A DNA stretch of 64,000 bases from Acidovorax soli (lineage in GTDB: Bacteria; Pseudomonadota; Gammaproteobacteria; Burkholderiales; Burkholderiaceae_C): the NCBI RefSeq assembly GCF_014207955.1, contig NZ_JACHLK010000011.1:62001-126000 (forward strand). The letters are read 5' to 3'. Shown here one piece after another: positions 28,364-35,492 of the stretch (positions are counted from its first letter, which is position 1; the number at the start of each line of letters is the position of its first letter). The notes below the pieces were generated by a model. It was not told the DNA's origin and made no database searches. It was given only the letters and a program-made list of their open reading frames with translations. Both the position numbers and the translations under genes were made by a program.

Positions 28364-28819
28364 TTACTTCTTGCCCGCCAACGCCACCCGCACCGCATCC
28401 GTCTTGGCCACCACGGCTTCGGCGCATGCGGCGATGCGCTCCACATCGCAGGTCGCCAGTTGCCGGTCGATCAGCGTGTCCTTGCGCGACGCCACCCAGG
28501 TTGCCGAGTAGACGATGGAGCCCGCGTCCTGCGCCGACATGGTGGCGATGCGCACCGTGAGCTGGGCCTTGGCCGCGGCGTTCTGGTAGCGCATGGAGCT
28601 GCTCTTGCGGATGCCCTCGGTCACCAGCGCGCCCAGGCGCTCGGCCTGCGGACCGTCGACCTCGGCCACCACGGCAACGTCGCGCACGGGGCCGGGTTGC
28701 TGCTGTGCATGCGCCTGCGCCGGCAGCAATGCCAGGCCGGCCATGGCGGCGGTGGTGGCGATGACCGCTGCGGCGGTCTTGGCGATGGTGGTCGTGGTGT
28801 GCTGGTCGTTCTGGGCCAT
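28364..28819 (-). CDS. Exported protein of unknown function
   Basis: 151 residues with a signal peptide ending PAQAHA (hydrophobic core AAAVIATTAAMAGLALLPA). The mature domain of about 110 residues is alpha/beta: VRDVAVVAEVDGPQAERLGALV, AQLTVRIATMSAQDAGSIVYSATWV, RIAACAEAVVAKTDAV. The only Cys residues (in TCDVERIAACAEA) could form a disulphide. No family recognised. It stands alone between the HipA-like cassette and the 268-bp element. Confidence 0.75.
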   Translation of the reverse strand: MAQNDQHTTTTIAKTAAAVIATTAAMAGLALLPAQAHAQQQPGPVRDVAVVAEVDGPQAERLGALVTEGIRKSSSMRYQNAAAKAQLTVRIATMSAQDAGSIVYSATWVASRKDTLIDRQLATCDVERIAACAEAVVAKTDAVRVALAGKK

Positions 28820-29062
28820 GGTGTCGTTCTCCCTCGGATGCCTGGTTGTTCACGCGAATCGCGGGCAAGAATAGGCGCCCGCAGCCCGCACAAATGCAAG
28901 CCTTCGTAACATCGGGGCCAGGCGGCACAAAAAGCAACAAGGCCATGCAAGCACGGCATGGCGGCCCTTGCCGTTGCGCATGAAGGGACAGTAGCGGCCC
29001 CAGGCTTGCATCGAACAGGCCTTGGGCCAATACTTCACACCCACCTCATAGGGATGGCGACC

Positions 29063-29330
29063 AGGGCCTGTTCACCCTAATTTCGGGGTCGCGAAGGCCC
29101 TTGCCGGCGTGCCAATCTAGGCGCGCGACGCAGCGTGTGCATGTGCACACGCAAGGAGCGCAACGACGAGTGGCGCGCCGGCAAGGGACTTCCCTTCGGG
29201 TTGCCCGGCCTGGGGGCCGTCTGCGGCGTTGCCCGCGCTTGCAAGGTGCCCACCTTGCTGCGCACGGGCGCCTAGCATTCAGCCCCCAGGCCGGGCAACG
29301 CGATCCCCGGAATTAGTGTGAACAGGCCCT
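29063..29330. mobile_element. 268-bp palindromic MITE-like element, copy A
   Basis: Bounded by AGGGCCTG...CAGGCCCT terminal inverted repeats of about 31 bases. The left arm (after AGGGCCT) reads GTTCACCCTAATTTCGGGG; the right arm, reverse-complemented, reads GTTCACACTAATTCCGGGG. Inside are three nested hairpins: CCCTTGCCGGCG (29098-29109) with CGCCGGCAAGGG (29176-29187); CGTGTGC/GCACACG (29134-29151); and an 18-bp perfect pair at 29200-29217 and 29282-29299. An identical-length, near-identical copy lies at 61200-61467. It has no coding capacity. It is intergenic here, between the exported-protein gene and a membrane-protein gene. Confidence 0.85.
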
Positions 29331-29381
29331 GGGCACGCAACAATCGGGCACCATCGACCGGACTCTCGCCGCTCCGCACCC

Positions 29382-29804
29382 ATGCCAGCACTACAACACC
29401 GCTTTCTCGCCCGCTTCACCCAGGCGGTGCTGACCGGGTCGGCCGTGGCGCTGCTGGCGCCCCTGCTGTTGGTGCTGGTCGAGTTCGCCTCGCTGCCCCT
29501 GCTGCTGCCCGACGGCACACCCGACGACGGCTACACCCACACGATCACCTCGACCCTGATGGCCTGGCCGGTGCTGTACCTGGTGGTGGCCGTGTTCCAC
29601 GCGGGGCTGTTCGGGCTGCTGGCGCGGCTGGGCCAGCTGCGCTGGCCGGTGGCCATGGGGGTGTCCGCCGCCTGGCCCTGCGCGGTGTTTCCGGCAATGG
29701 GGGGTGGGATGCTGGCCACGGTGGTGCTGTCCGCATCGTTCGCGGCGGGGGCCTGGGTGGTGTGCAGGATTGCGGCGGCACCCAAGACCCGGGGCGCCAC
29801 CTGA
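29382..29804 (+). CDS. Small integral membrane protein
   Basis: 140 residues with four predicted membrane helices: VLTGSAVALLAPLLLVLVEF, MAWPVLYLVVAVFHAGLFGLL, a central AMGVSAAWPCAVFPAMGG, and MLATVVLSASFAAGAWVVC. No motif or family recognised. It starts about 50 bases after the 268-bp element, so the element's right end may lie in its promoter. Convergent with the VOC gene (1-base gap between stops). Confidence 0.7.
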   Translation: MPALQHRFLARFTQAVLTGSAVALLAPLLLVLVEFASLPLLLPDGTPDDGYTHTITSTLMAWPVLYLVVAVFHAGLFGLLARLGQLRWPVAMGVSAAWPCAVFPAMGGGMLATVVLSASFAAGAWVVCRIAAAPKTRGAT

Positions 29805-29805
29805 G

Positions 29806-30171
29806 CTACTCGAGGCTCTGCCCGATGCGCCACAGCACGCTGGTGGGATCCACCAGGCAGAAGTCCCGGATGCCCCAGGGCTGGTCTTGCGGCGCAATGG
29901 TGCGCACGCCGTAGCGGCCGGCCAGGTCCTGGGCGACGACCCTTTCCCACCAGGCTTCGACGTCGGCCACCATCAGGTGCATCATGAAGTTCTCGGCGTG
30001 CTCCTTCACGTAGAAGTTCTGCAGCAGAAAGCTGCAGTGGCCGGCGTTGAAGTAGGCCATGTCGGGCGAGAGCAGCTCTTCGCGAAAGCCGAGGTCGGTG
30101 TAGAAGCGGCGCGACAGCGCGAAGTCGCGCGCCGGGACATAGGCCTTGATTTCCAGCGTTTCCATTCCCAT
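29806..30171 (-). CDS. VOC-family (glyoxalase/bleomycin-resistance-like) protein
   Basis: 121 residues, one VOC module with two beta-alpha-beta-beta-beta halves: TLEIKAYVPARDFALSRRFYTDLGFREEL, then AYFNAGHCSFLLQNFYV, HLMVADVEAWWERVV, DFCLVDPTSVLWRIGQ. Start at MGMETLEIK (30171), because GGGAGA precedes it at the right distance; the longer in-frame frame reaching 30351 has no homologous content. Single-domain VOC proteins dimerise to form metal sites; the ligand here is unknown. Confidence 0.85.
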   Translation of the reverse strand: MGMETLEIKAYVPARDFALSRRFYTDLGFREELLSPDMAYFNAGHCSFLLQNFYVKEHAENFMMHLMVADVEAWWERVVAQDLAGRYGVRTIAPQDQPWGIRDFCLVDPTSVLWRIGQSLE

Positions 30172-30220
30172 GCGGTCGTCTCCCAGAGAGTCCATTCCTT
30201 GGAGCGGATTGTGCCCGGTG

Positions 30221-30658
30221 TCACAGCGGCCGCGTGCTGGCTTGGTTGCAGCGCGTGCACATGAAGAAGTAGACCAGCGGCCCCTGGGCGATGGCGCGTG
30301 CGGATTCGGGCGGCACGCCGAGGTCGAAGAAGGCGCCCGACCCCTCGTCATAGATCGAGAGGTAGCTTGCCGGGGCCCCGCAGCAATCCACGGTCAGGCC
30401 ATCGAGGTGGTGCGGCCGGCGAAAGCGCTGGAGGCGGTCCGCATCGCTGGCCGGCCGAATGGCGCGCAGGAACCCTCTGTCGCGCGACCAGGCTGCACAC
30501 AGCACGGCGCCCGCTCGCACCGGGGCGTGGCCGGCCAGGTCCTCGTCCAGCCTCACGAGGGCGCCTTTCTCATCCTCGGCCAACAGGGTGAAGCCTTGCA
30601 ATGCCTTCTGGTGCGCCCCGCCCAGGTTTGAAAAATCGTCGGGAACAAGCAGGTGCAT
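30221..30658 (-). CDS. Uncharacterised protein with C-terminal CxxC
   Basis: 145 residues from MHLLVPDDFSNLGG, with AAAAGGA upstream; the frame remains open to 30802, but that extension lacks protein-like features. Soluble, with paired strands (GALVRLDEDLAGHAPVRAGAVLCAAW), GLTVDCCGAPASYLSIYDEGSGAFFDLG, and an end VYFFMCTRCNQAS. The vicinal Cys pair and terminal CTRC could bind metal. It lies 50 bases upstream of the VOC gene on the same strand, so the two may be co-transcribed. Family unknown. Confidence 0.65.
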   Translation of the reverse strand: MHLLVPDDFSNLGGAHQKALQGFTLLAEDEKGALVRLDEDLAGHAPVRAGAVLCAAWSRDRGFLRAIRPASDADRLQRFRRPHHLDGLTVDCCGAPASYLSIYDEGSGAFFDLGVPPESARAIAQGPLVYFFMCTRCNQASTRPL

Positions 30659-30807
30659 GGGTTCCTTTTTCTTCGCCCGGCCTACCCCTGCGGCCGGCTT
30701 GGCAGACGCGCATTGTCTGTCAGGATGCGCGCGGGGCGGGCCCGCCGCTCCCTTGAACGCGCATTGCCGCACCGCGCGACAGGCAGCAGGCATCGGCCGC
30801 ATAATGA

Positions 30808-32154
30808 ATGCTCACCTTCTCGAAGCGCCCGTGCCGCCGCGCCCGGGCGTGGACCACCCGCCGCCGCCCCATGAGATCTGCCGACCGACGCCCCCGCGTT
30901 GATGAACCCCTGCCCCGCGGCCATGCCGTGGCCAGCGGACCGCTCCAAAGCCACCACACCGACCGCCGCCCCCGCTGGACCTTGCCGCTGGCCATCGCCG
31001 GCCTGGTGCTGGCACTGGCAGGCGGCCCGGCCCTGTCCAAGGATTCGGGCAGCAAGTCCAGTAGCAGCGGCAGTGGCAGCAGCTCGAAATCGGCGCCATC
31101 GTCCGCTCCCCGGCAGAGCTTTGGCTCCTTCGGCTCCTCGTCCTCCTCGTCTGCCAAGCGCGAGAGCACTGTGGCGCCGTCGCGCTCGGCACCCGCAGCC
31201 GCCCCATCGCGCGCCGACGACCGCCCGACCCGCTTCGGCTCGTTCGGCAGCGCGCCCGCCAAGAGGGATGCGCCCCCCGCCGACCAGGCCTCCGGGCGGC
31301 CAGAGCGCAAGCCCCAGCCGGCGACCAGTTTCGGCAGCTTCGGCAGCGGCAGCCAGAAGGCGGACGCCACCAGGCCATCCCCCACGGCCCCGCCCCTGCA
31401 GGCCGCCCGGCCGAACAGCTCGGTGGCCAACGACCTGTCGAATACCACCGCGCGCAACCAGGCGATGCGCACTTTCGATGGCAGGCAGCCACAACCCGCG
31501 CAGCAGCCATCGCCCCAGGCTGCGCGCGCCGAAGCGCAGGCGGCCACGGCCGTTGCCAACGCGCGCCAGTCGTCGGCGGCCGCGCTGGCGCAGCGCCAGC
31601 CGGCCCCCGCCACGGCATCGAACTTCGGCGGCTATGCGCCTGCAGGCGCGGGCGGTGCCGCAGCGGCTTACGAGCGGGATCGGCGCATCCAGGCCGAACG
31701 GCTGGCCGACCAGCGCCAGCGCGACCTGGACGAGGCCAACGCGCGGGCCTACCGTGCGCAGCGACAGCAGCAGGCAGCCCAGTGGCCGGCAGACGACCGG
31801 CCCTCGCGCCCCTCAGCCCCGCGCAATGGCATGGGAATGGGCACAGGCGTGGGCATTGCCGCTGGCGCCGTGGCTGGCGCGGCCCTGGCCACGGCGGCCA
31901 CTGCGGGAACAGCCCCGCCCTCGGCAACGGGCCCCGACAGCGGTGGATCGGCTATCGGGGGCCTGACCACCGTGGGCGATGGCAGCACCCCCTTCAAGGA
32001 TGCCGCAGCGCGCGTGCCGCCTCCTTCGCCGGATTCTGGGCTGGGCGGTGCGTGGATCTTCATCACGCTCGGGGCCTTGGTGATCGGCCTGTACATCCGG
32101 TCCAAGCGGCTCAAAGCCCAGGCCGCAGCGCAGACCCAGAGGTACGTGCTGTGA
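30808..32154 (+). CDS. Ser/Ala/Pro-rich bitopic membrane protein
   Basis: 448 residues from ATG 30808 (ATG 30871 is also possible). Basic N-terminus, then a hydrophobic segment WTLPLAIAGLVLALAGGPALS (residues about 57-77, signal anchor or signal peptide). A long low-complexity region follows with three FGSFGS motifs (about 105, 143 and 175). Then come a charged coiled helix (YERDRRIQAERLADQRQRDLDEANARA begins it), a small Gly/Ala-rich hydrophobic stretch (GVGIAAGAVAGAALATAATAG) and a C-terminal helix WIFITLGALVIGLYIRSKRLK. It overlaps the DUF2491 gene by four bases (GTGA), so the two proteins probably work together. Function unknown. Confidence 0.75.
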   Translation: MLTFSKRPCRRARAWTTRRRPMRSADRRPRVDEPLPRGHAVASGPLQSHHTDRRPRWTLPLAIAGLVLALAGGPALSKDSGSKSSSSGSGSSSKSAPSSAPRQSFGSFGSSSSSSAKRESTVAPSRSAPAAAPSRADDRPTRFGSFGSAPAKRDAPPADQASGRPERKPQPATSFGSFGSGSQKADATRPSPTAPPLQAARPNSSVANDLSNTTARNQAMRTFDGRQPQPAQQPSPQAARAEAQAATAVANARQSSAAALAQRQPAPATASNFGGYAPAGAGGAAAAYERDRRIQAERLADQRQRDLDEANARAYRAQRQQQAAQWPADDRPSRPSAPRNGMGMGTGVGIAAGAVAGAALATAATAGTAPPSATGPDSGGSAIGGLTTVGDGSTPFKDAAARVPPPSPDSGLGGAWIFITLGALVIGLYIRSKRLKAQAAAQTQRYVL

Positions 32155-32939
32155 GCTGGTCGCAGGCGTTTGCCAAGGCGCGGGGCCTGCTGGGCGGGCG
32201 CAGCAGCGATGCACAACCCGCGGCGGCGGCCGATGCCGGCGTGCCCCTGGGCGGGCGCATCGGCGGCTCGATCAGCTTCGATGCCGCGCCCTTCCGGCTC
32301 GCCGATGATTCCCTGGTGCCCGCCCCTGCCGACCTGGTGCAGATCGAGTCCATCTCGCGCCTGCGCTCGGCCGACCTGCAAGGCGCCGTGCACCGCCTCT
32401 ACACCGCACGCGGCGACGCTGGCGACGGCCCCGAGTGCTTTCTGCAGATCTACACCGACCCCGAGGGCGAGGCCCGAGAGCTGGTCTACTACCACCGCCT
32501 GCTGCGGCTGTTCCCTGCGAGCCCCGAGGAGCAGGCGGCCTTTCTCGGCGAAGGCGGCACGGGCCTGGGCGAAGCCAGCTTCCGCCTGCACCGCGAGCAG
32601 TTCGCCGGGCTGGTCTTGCCCCAGGCGCTGGTGGACCGGGCCTTCGGCGAGAGCGATACCCTGGAGTACACGCGCAGCGCCGGGAGCCCCGCGCAAGAGC
32701 ACATCGCGCCGTTTCGCGGCACCGAGAACCGCATCGACGACCGCCAGGGCCGCAACGGCCTGCGCCAGGACGTGGTGTTCATGCCCTACCGCCGCAGCGT
32801 GGCGGGCAGTGGCGAGGAGCAGTTGTTGATCTGCACCGAGATCGTCGAAGAGCAAAACGGCGACAGCGCGCGCCGCGAGATCCATGTGGACTTCATGGTG
32901 GGCCTGGTGCTGGGTGCGGACTTCGTGGCCGTGCACTGA
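32151..32939 (+). CDS. DUF2491 (YjfK-like) family protein
   Basis: 262 residues from a GTG that overlaps the previous stop (GTGA). Contains GGSISFDAAPFRLADDSLV, ECFLQIYTDPEGEARELVYYHRLLRLFP, FRLHREQFAGLVLPQ and DVVFMPYRRSV...EIVEEQNGDSARREIHVDFMVGLVL, which fit DUF2491. In E. coli the relative yjfK sits in a cluster with a PspA-like protein; here the partner is the Ser-rich membrane protein instead. Probably cytoplasmic; role unknown, perhaps membrane-stress related by analogy. Confidence 0.8.
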   Translation: MSWSQAFAKARGLLGGRSSDAQPAAAADAGVPLGGRIGGSISFDAAPFRLADDSLVPAPADLVQIESISRLRSADLQGAVHRLYTARGDAGDGPECFLQIYTDPEGEARELVYYHRLLRLFPASPEEQAAFLGEGGTGLGEASFRLHREQFAGLVLPQALVDRAFGESDTLEYTRSAGSPAQEHIAPFRGTENRIDDRQGRNGLRQDVVFMPYRRSVAGSGEEQLLICTEIVEEQNGDSARREIHVDFMVGLVLGADFVAVH

Positions 32940-32983
32940 AGGCGTATTGCGACAATCGGCCAAAACCAGACATTCATTGAACA

Positions 32984-33430
32984 ATGCGCACCATCGTCAC
33001 AACCGGCACTGCCACCCTGGTCCTTTTCGACCCCGCGTGCATGCGGCATCGCCTCGACGACGATGCCGATTGGTGGTCGCTACCCCAGGAAGAACTGCTG
33101 GAGGTCAACCGGGGGAATGCTGCGTTCATGAACGTCGGCGGCGACGGACGCTATGAACTGGAAGTCGTGGCAGAGGCGGGGCTGCCGGACGCGGACGTGG
33201 AGCTGGTGCTGCGAAACACCAGCGGGCGGTTCTTCCTGGGTGCGGGTGAATTCATGACATCCGATGGCCTGGAACCGGAGGCCGGGTATGGAAACGTATT
33301 CTTCGATGCCGAGCCGGGCTCCTACCTCGTTCGTGCGCGCCAGAGGGGTAGCACGGTCGTCATCTCATTGGCGGCGACGGACCTTCCCGCCTCGAACGCG
33401 TTGGGCGGACTGGTGCGACTTGGAACGTGA
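32984..33430 (+). CDS. Uncharacterised 148-residue protein (possibly DUF6386)
   Basis: Soluble beta-rich protein: TIVTTGTATLVLFDPACMRHRL, DADWWSLPQEELLEVNRGNAAFMNVGGDG, ELEVVAEAGLPDADVELVLRN, GNVFFDAEPGSYLVRAR. The pattern reminds me of DUF6386, but I cannot confirm it. It starts 44 bases after the DUF2491 stop, so it may be the third gene of that operon. No catalytic residues stand out. Confidence 0.65.
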   Translation: MRTIVTTGTATLVLFDPACMRHRLDDDADWWSLPQEELLEVNRGNAAFMNVGGDGRYELEVVAEAGLPDADVELVLRNTSGRFFLGAGEFMTSDGLEPEAGYGNVFFDAEPGSYLVRARQRGSTVVISLAATDLPASNALGGLVRLGT

Positions 33431-33459
33431 GTGCGAGACGGCCATGTCGCGCAATGACC

Positions 33460-33843
33460 TCACGCCTTGAGTATGGTGGCGTCAATCTCCACGAGTTGCC
33501 CCACGTAGCCCAGTCCGGCAACACCGAGCAGGGTGGCAGGTGGAACCTGGCCACCAAACCCATCGGCGACCGCGGACCATGCCGCAGAGAGGCTTGCTTG
33601 ATTGCCGACCACGTACACGACCAATTGCCGAATGTCCGTGGCTTGAAATCCGTGCACTGCGAGCAGCCGTTCCAGGTTGCGCAGGCACTGCACGGCCTGT
33701 GCGCCCGGGTCTTCGGGACCTACCAGGTGGCCATGGGAGTCGAGAGGCACCTGGCCGGCCACAAACAGACGATCGCCGACGCGATCCGCGTAGCGGTACT
33801 GCGGTGTGGCTGGGAGTCCTGCATTGCGTTCGGCTTCATTCAT
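33460..33843 (-). CDS. RidA/YjgF-family protein
   Basis: 127 residues: YADRVGDRLFVAGQVPLDSHGHLV, GAQAVQCLRNLERLLAVHG, IRQLVVYVVG, and the C-terminal GQLVEIDATILKA typical of RidA. In canonical RidA an Arg in 'ARSxVEV' binds the imine carboxylate; here that segment reads PPATLLGV, so the Arg seems absent, arguing against classic 2-iminopropanoate deaminase activity. Likely a RidA subfamily member with another ligand. Convergent with the preceding gene (29-base gap). Confidence 0.85.
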   Translation of the reverse strand: MNEAERNAGLPATPQYRYADRVGDRLFVAGQVPLDSHGHLVGPEDPGAQAVQCLRNLERLLAVHGFQATDIRQLVVYVVGNQASLSAAWSAVADGFGGQVPPATLLGVAGLGYVGQLVEIDATILKA

Positions 33844-34380
33844 CGGGCTTCATCACCAAGTGGTTGAGATTGGGGGGGCTTGGCTGCCATCTGCTCGGCA
33901 TCTGAAAGCGGCGCAGCGAATGCTCGTAAACGCCCAACGCAATTCAGACCGCAGAACCCGGCAAGCATCAACCCGGCAACCATGGCTTTCCAGCAGTCAG
34001 GGACCGGACACTTGTGCATCACATTTTGGACTGCAAACCAGCGGGTAGTGAATCGATGGTCACTTAGGCGTAGTACTGTCCAACGACGGCTTCGGGCCCA
34101 AAGCCGTCGTTGGGAAACGCCATCCAGAAACTGCCATTGGTTTGTGGCCCGCTGGCTCAAACCAAACGTGCCCTTGGGAATCTCGGTCAGAGCAGCTGGC
34201 AAGCTCTAGTCGGCCGAATTGACACCTGCCGGCTTTCTCGGACTTTCTACCTGGATTTTAAACAGGCCATTACCTGCAAGCCTATATTGCAAGCCATCTC
34301 CAGGAGAGACTTGCGCCCAGAACGTCTCGCACGATCCAGTTATCCCGTAGGTTTTAGGGATACATCATCACGTTAGCCTT
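33844..34380. other. Lower-GC intergenic region with a strong hairpin
   Basis: No credible gene on either strand. Short frames overlap each other without ribosome sites. It carries a 13-bp perfect inverted repeat: CCAACGACGGCTT at 34080-34092 and AAGCCGTCGTTGG at 34101-34113 with an 8-base loop. No U-tract follows on either strand, so it is not an obvious terminator. Base composition is clearly less G/C-rich than the housekeeping genes around it. Confidence 0.5.
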
Positions 34381-34737
34381 ATGAACCGTTTCTTCATCGC
34401 ACTCATTTCTAGCCTCCTTCTTGCAGGCCCATGTCATGCAGAAGAAAATTCAAAGGAACCACTGGGACCTGACAAGTGGCCAGTGACAGTCGAAGCAACT
34501 GTAAAGGACATACTCTCCAGCATGTCGGAACAGAGCAGGAAGACTGTTCGAGACACACCTGAAGGAGACCTCATCATGTTCCACAGGGGTTGGGGAACAG
34601 GAATTCGAAACCATTACGGCCTATGGCGCGGAAATCGCAGTCTCTTGGAGAACGCTTGTGGCAAGGGCTGCCATCCAGACGAGGCGTCTATGGTCATCAT
34701 CAAAGCCGTATGGCGAAGGCTCCAAGACAAGAGTTAA
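34381..34737 (+). CDS. Exported DUF6794-like protein
   Basis: 118 residues. Signal peptide NRFFIALISSLLLAGPCHA. The mature part matches my recollection of DUF6794: KWPVTVEATVKDILSSM, DLIMFHRGWGTGIRNHYGLWRGN, LLENAC...HPDEASMVIIKAVWRRL. Such domains are widespread and of unknown function. Codon use and GC are lower than in the flanks, so it was probably acquired. No partner gene is coupled to it. Confidence 0.75.
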   Translation: MNRFFIALISSLLLAGPCHAEENSKEPLGPDKWPVTVEATVKDILSSMSEQSRKTVRDTPEGDLIMFHRGWGTGIRNHYGLWRGNRSLLENACGKGCHPDEASMVIIKAVWRRLQDKS

Positions 34738-34894
34738 CCCCTTAGTCGAGTTGCCCCGTTGCAGCAAGCTTCAATGGGAAACTCCGTACAGCCGCAGTTC
34801 ACGAAGAGTGATACCTCGAGAAAATTCGAGAACGATTTGCCTCAGAAGCGCCGTTCAGTGAATTTACGCTTCTAGCCGCTACTCGACCGTCGAG

Positions 34895-35185
34895 CTATCC
34901 AATCATTCTGATGAAATCGCGGACGCTGGCCGCGATCTTGAGGTCAGCGCCGAGCTTGTGGTCCCAGTGGCGAACCGAGCCATCACAGTGTCTCAAAAAG
35001 AAGTTCCCGCTCTCATCGGCACCGATGATGCACACACTTTTCCCGCGCCACCATGAGGCACTGAGCGGACGCCACTCGCTTTCAGGGATGAGCAGCACTA
35101 TAGAAACCTCCCTCTCGCCGACTCGCACACGGTTTCTACCGAATAGTGCTTTCACTGACACGGAAGATACATCTTCAGATTTCAT
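34895..35185 (-). CDS. Small SUKH/SMI1-like protein or C-terminal remnant
   Basis: 96 residues. The C-terminal part (CIIGADESGNFFLRHCDGSVRHWDHKLGADLKIAASVRDFI) looks like the end of an SMI1/KNR4 (SUKH) immunity-type protein: 'GxDxxGxxFxxxxDGSVxxWDH...ASxxxFI'. The usual SUKH N-terminal half is shorter than expected, so it is either a compact member or a remnant with a reassigned start. It lies in the same lower-GC patch as the DUF6794 gene. No adjacent toxin is visible. Confidence 0.6.
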   Translation of the reverse strand: MKSEDVSSVSVKALFGRNRVRVGEREVSIVLLIPESEWRPLSASWWRGKSVCIIGADESGNFFLRHCDGSVRHWDHKLGADLKIAASVRDFIRMIG

Positions 35186-35492
35186 GAGCAGGTGAGGCAG
35201 TGGCGGAGAGACTCAAACGACCGCTTGGCCGACTGCGCAAGTCTAGCTGGCAGCGCCCGTGCCTTGTATCCCCCAAGAAGGCGACCCAGCGAAGCCGAGC
35301 AGATGGTCATCGCCAGCGACCTGGGAGTGTCCACGAGGGCCGGTCGCGGTGTTCAATTCATTCCGCTCCTGCAGTCCAACTGCATTCGCTCCGACGACCC
35401 AGCAGTGACCGAAATATGCAACTGAGCGGCCAGACCCCCTCCAGCGTCGTGCCTCAGCCCAGCAGCACCAGGCAGCAAAGATCCTCCGAGCC
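35186..35492. other. Intergenic region without features
   Basis: About 300 bases between the SUKH-like gene and the end of the hybrid kinase gene. Frames on both strands lack ribosome sites and recognisable motifs. No strong palindrome seen. Confidence 0.45.

Noticed and set aside
28850-29044. Possible small Cys/Trp-rich protein (MGVKYWPKACSMQAWGRY...) on the minus strand
   Set aside because: Its end overlaps sequence with several competing frames, there is no clear ribosome site, and the composition is atypical; not supportable as a gene.
34080-34113. Rho-independent terminator
   Set aside because: The hairpin is strong but has no U-tract on either strand and no gene ends nearby in the right direction.
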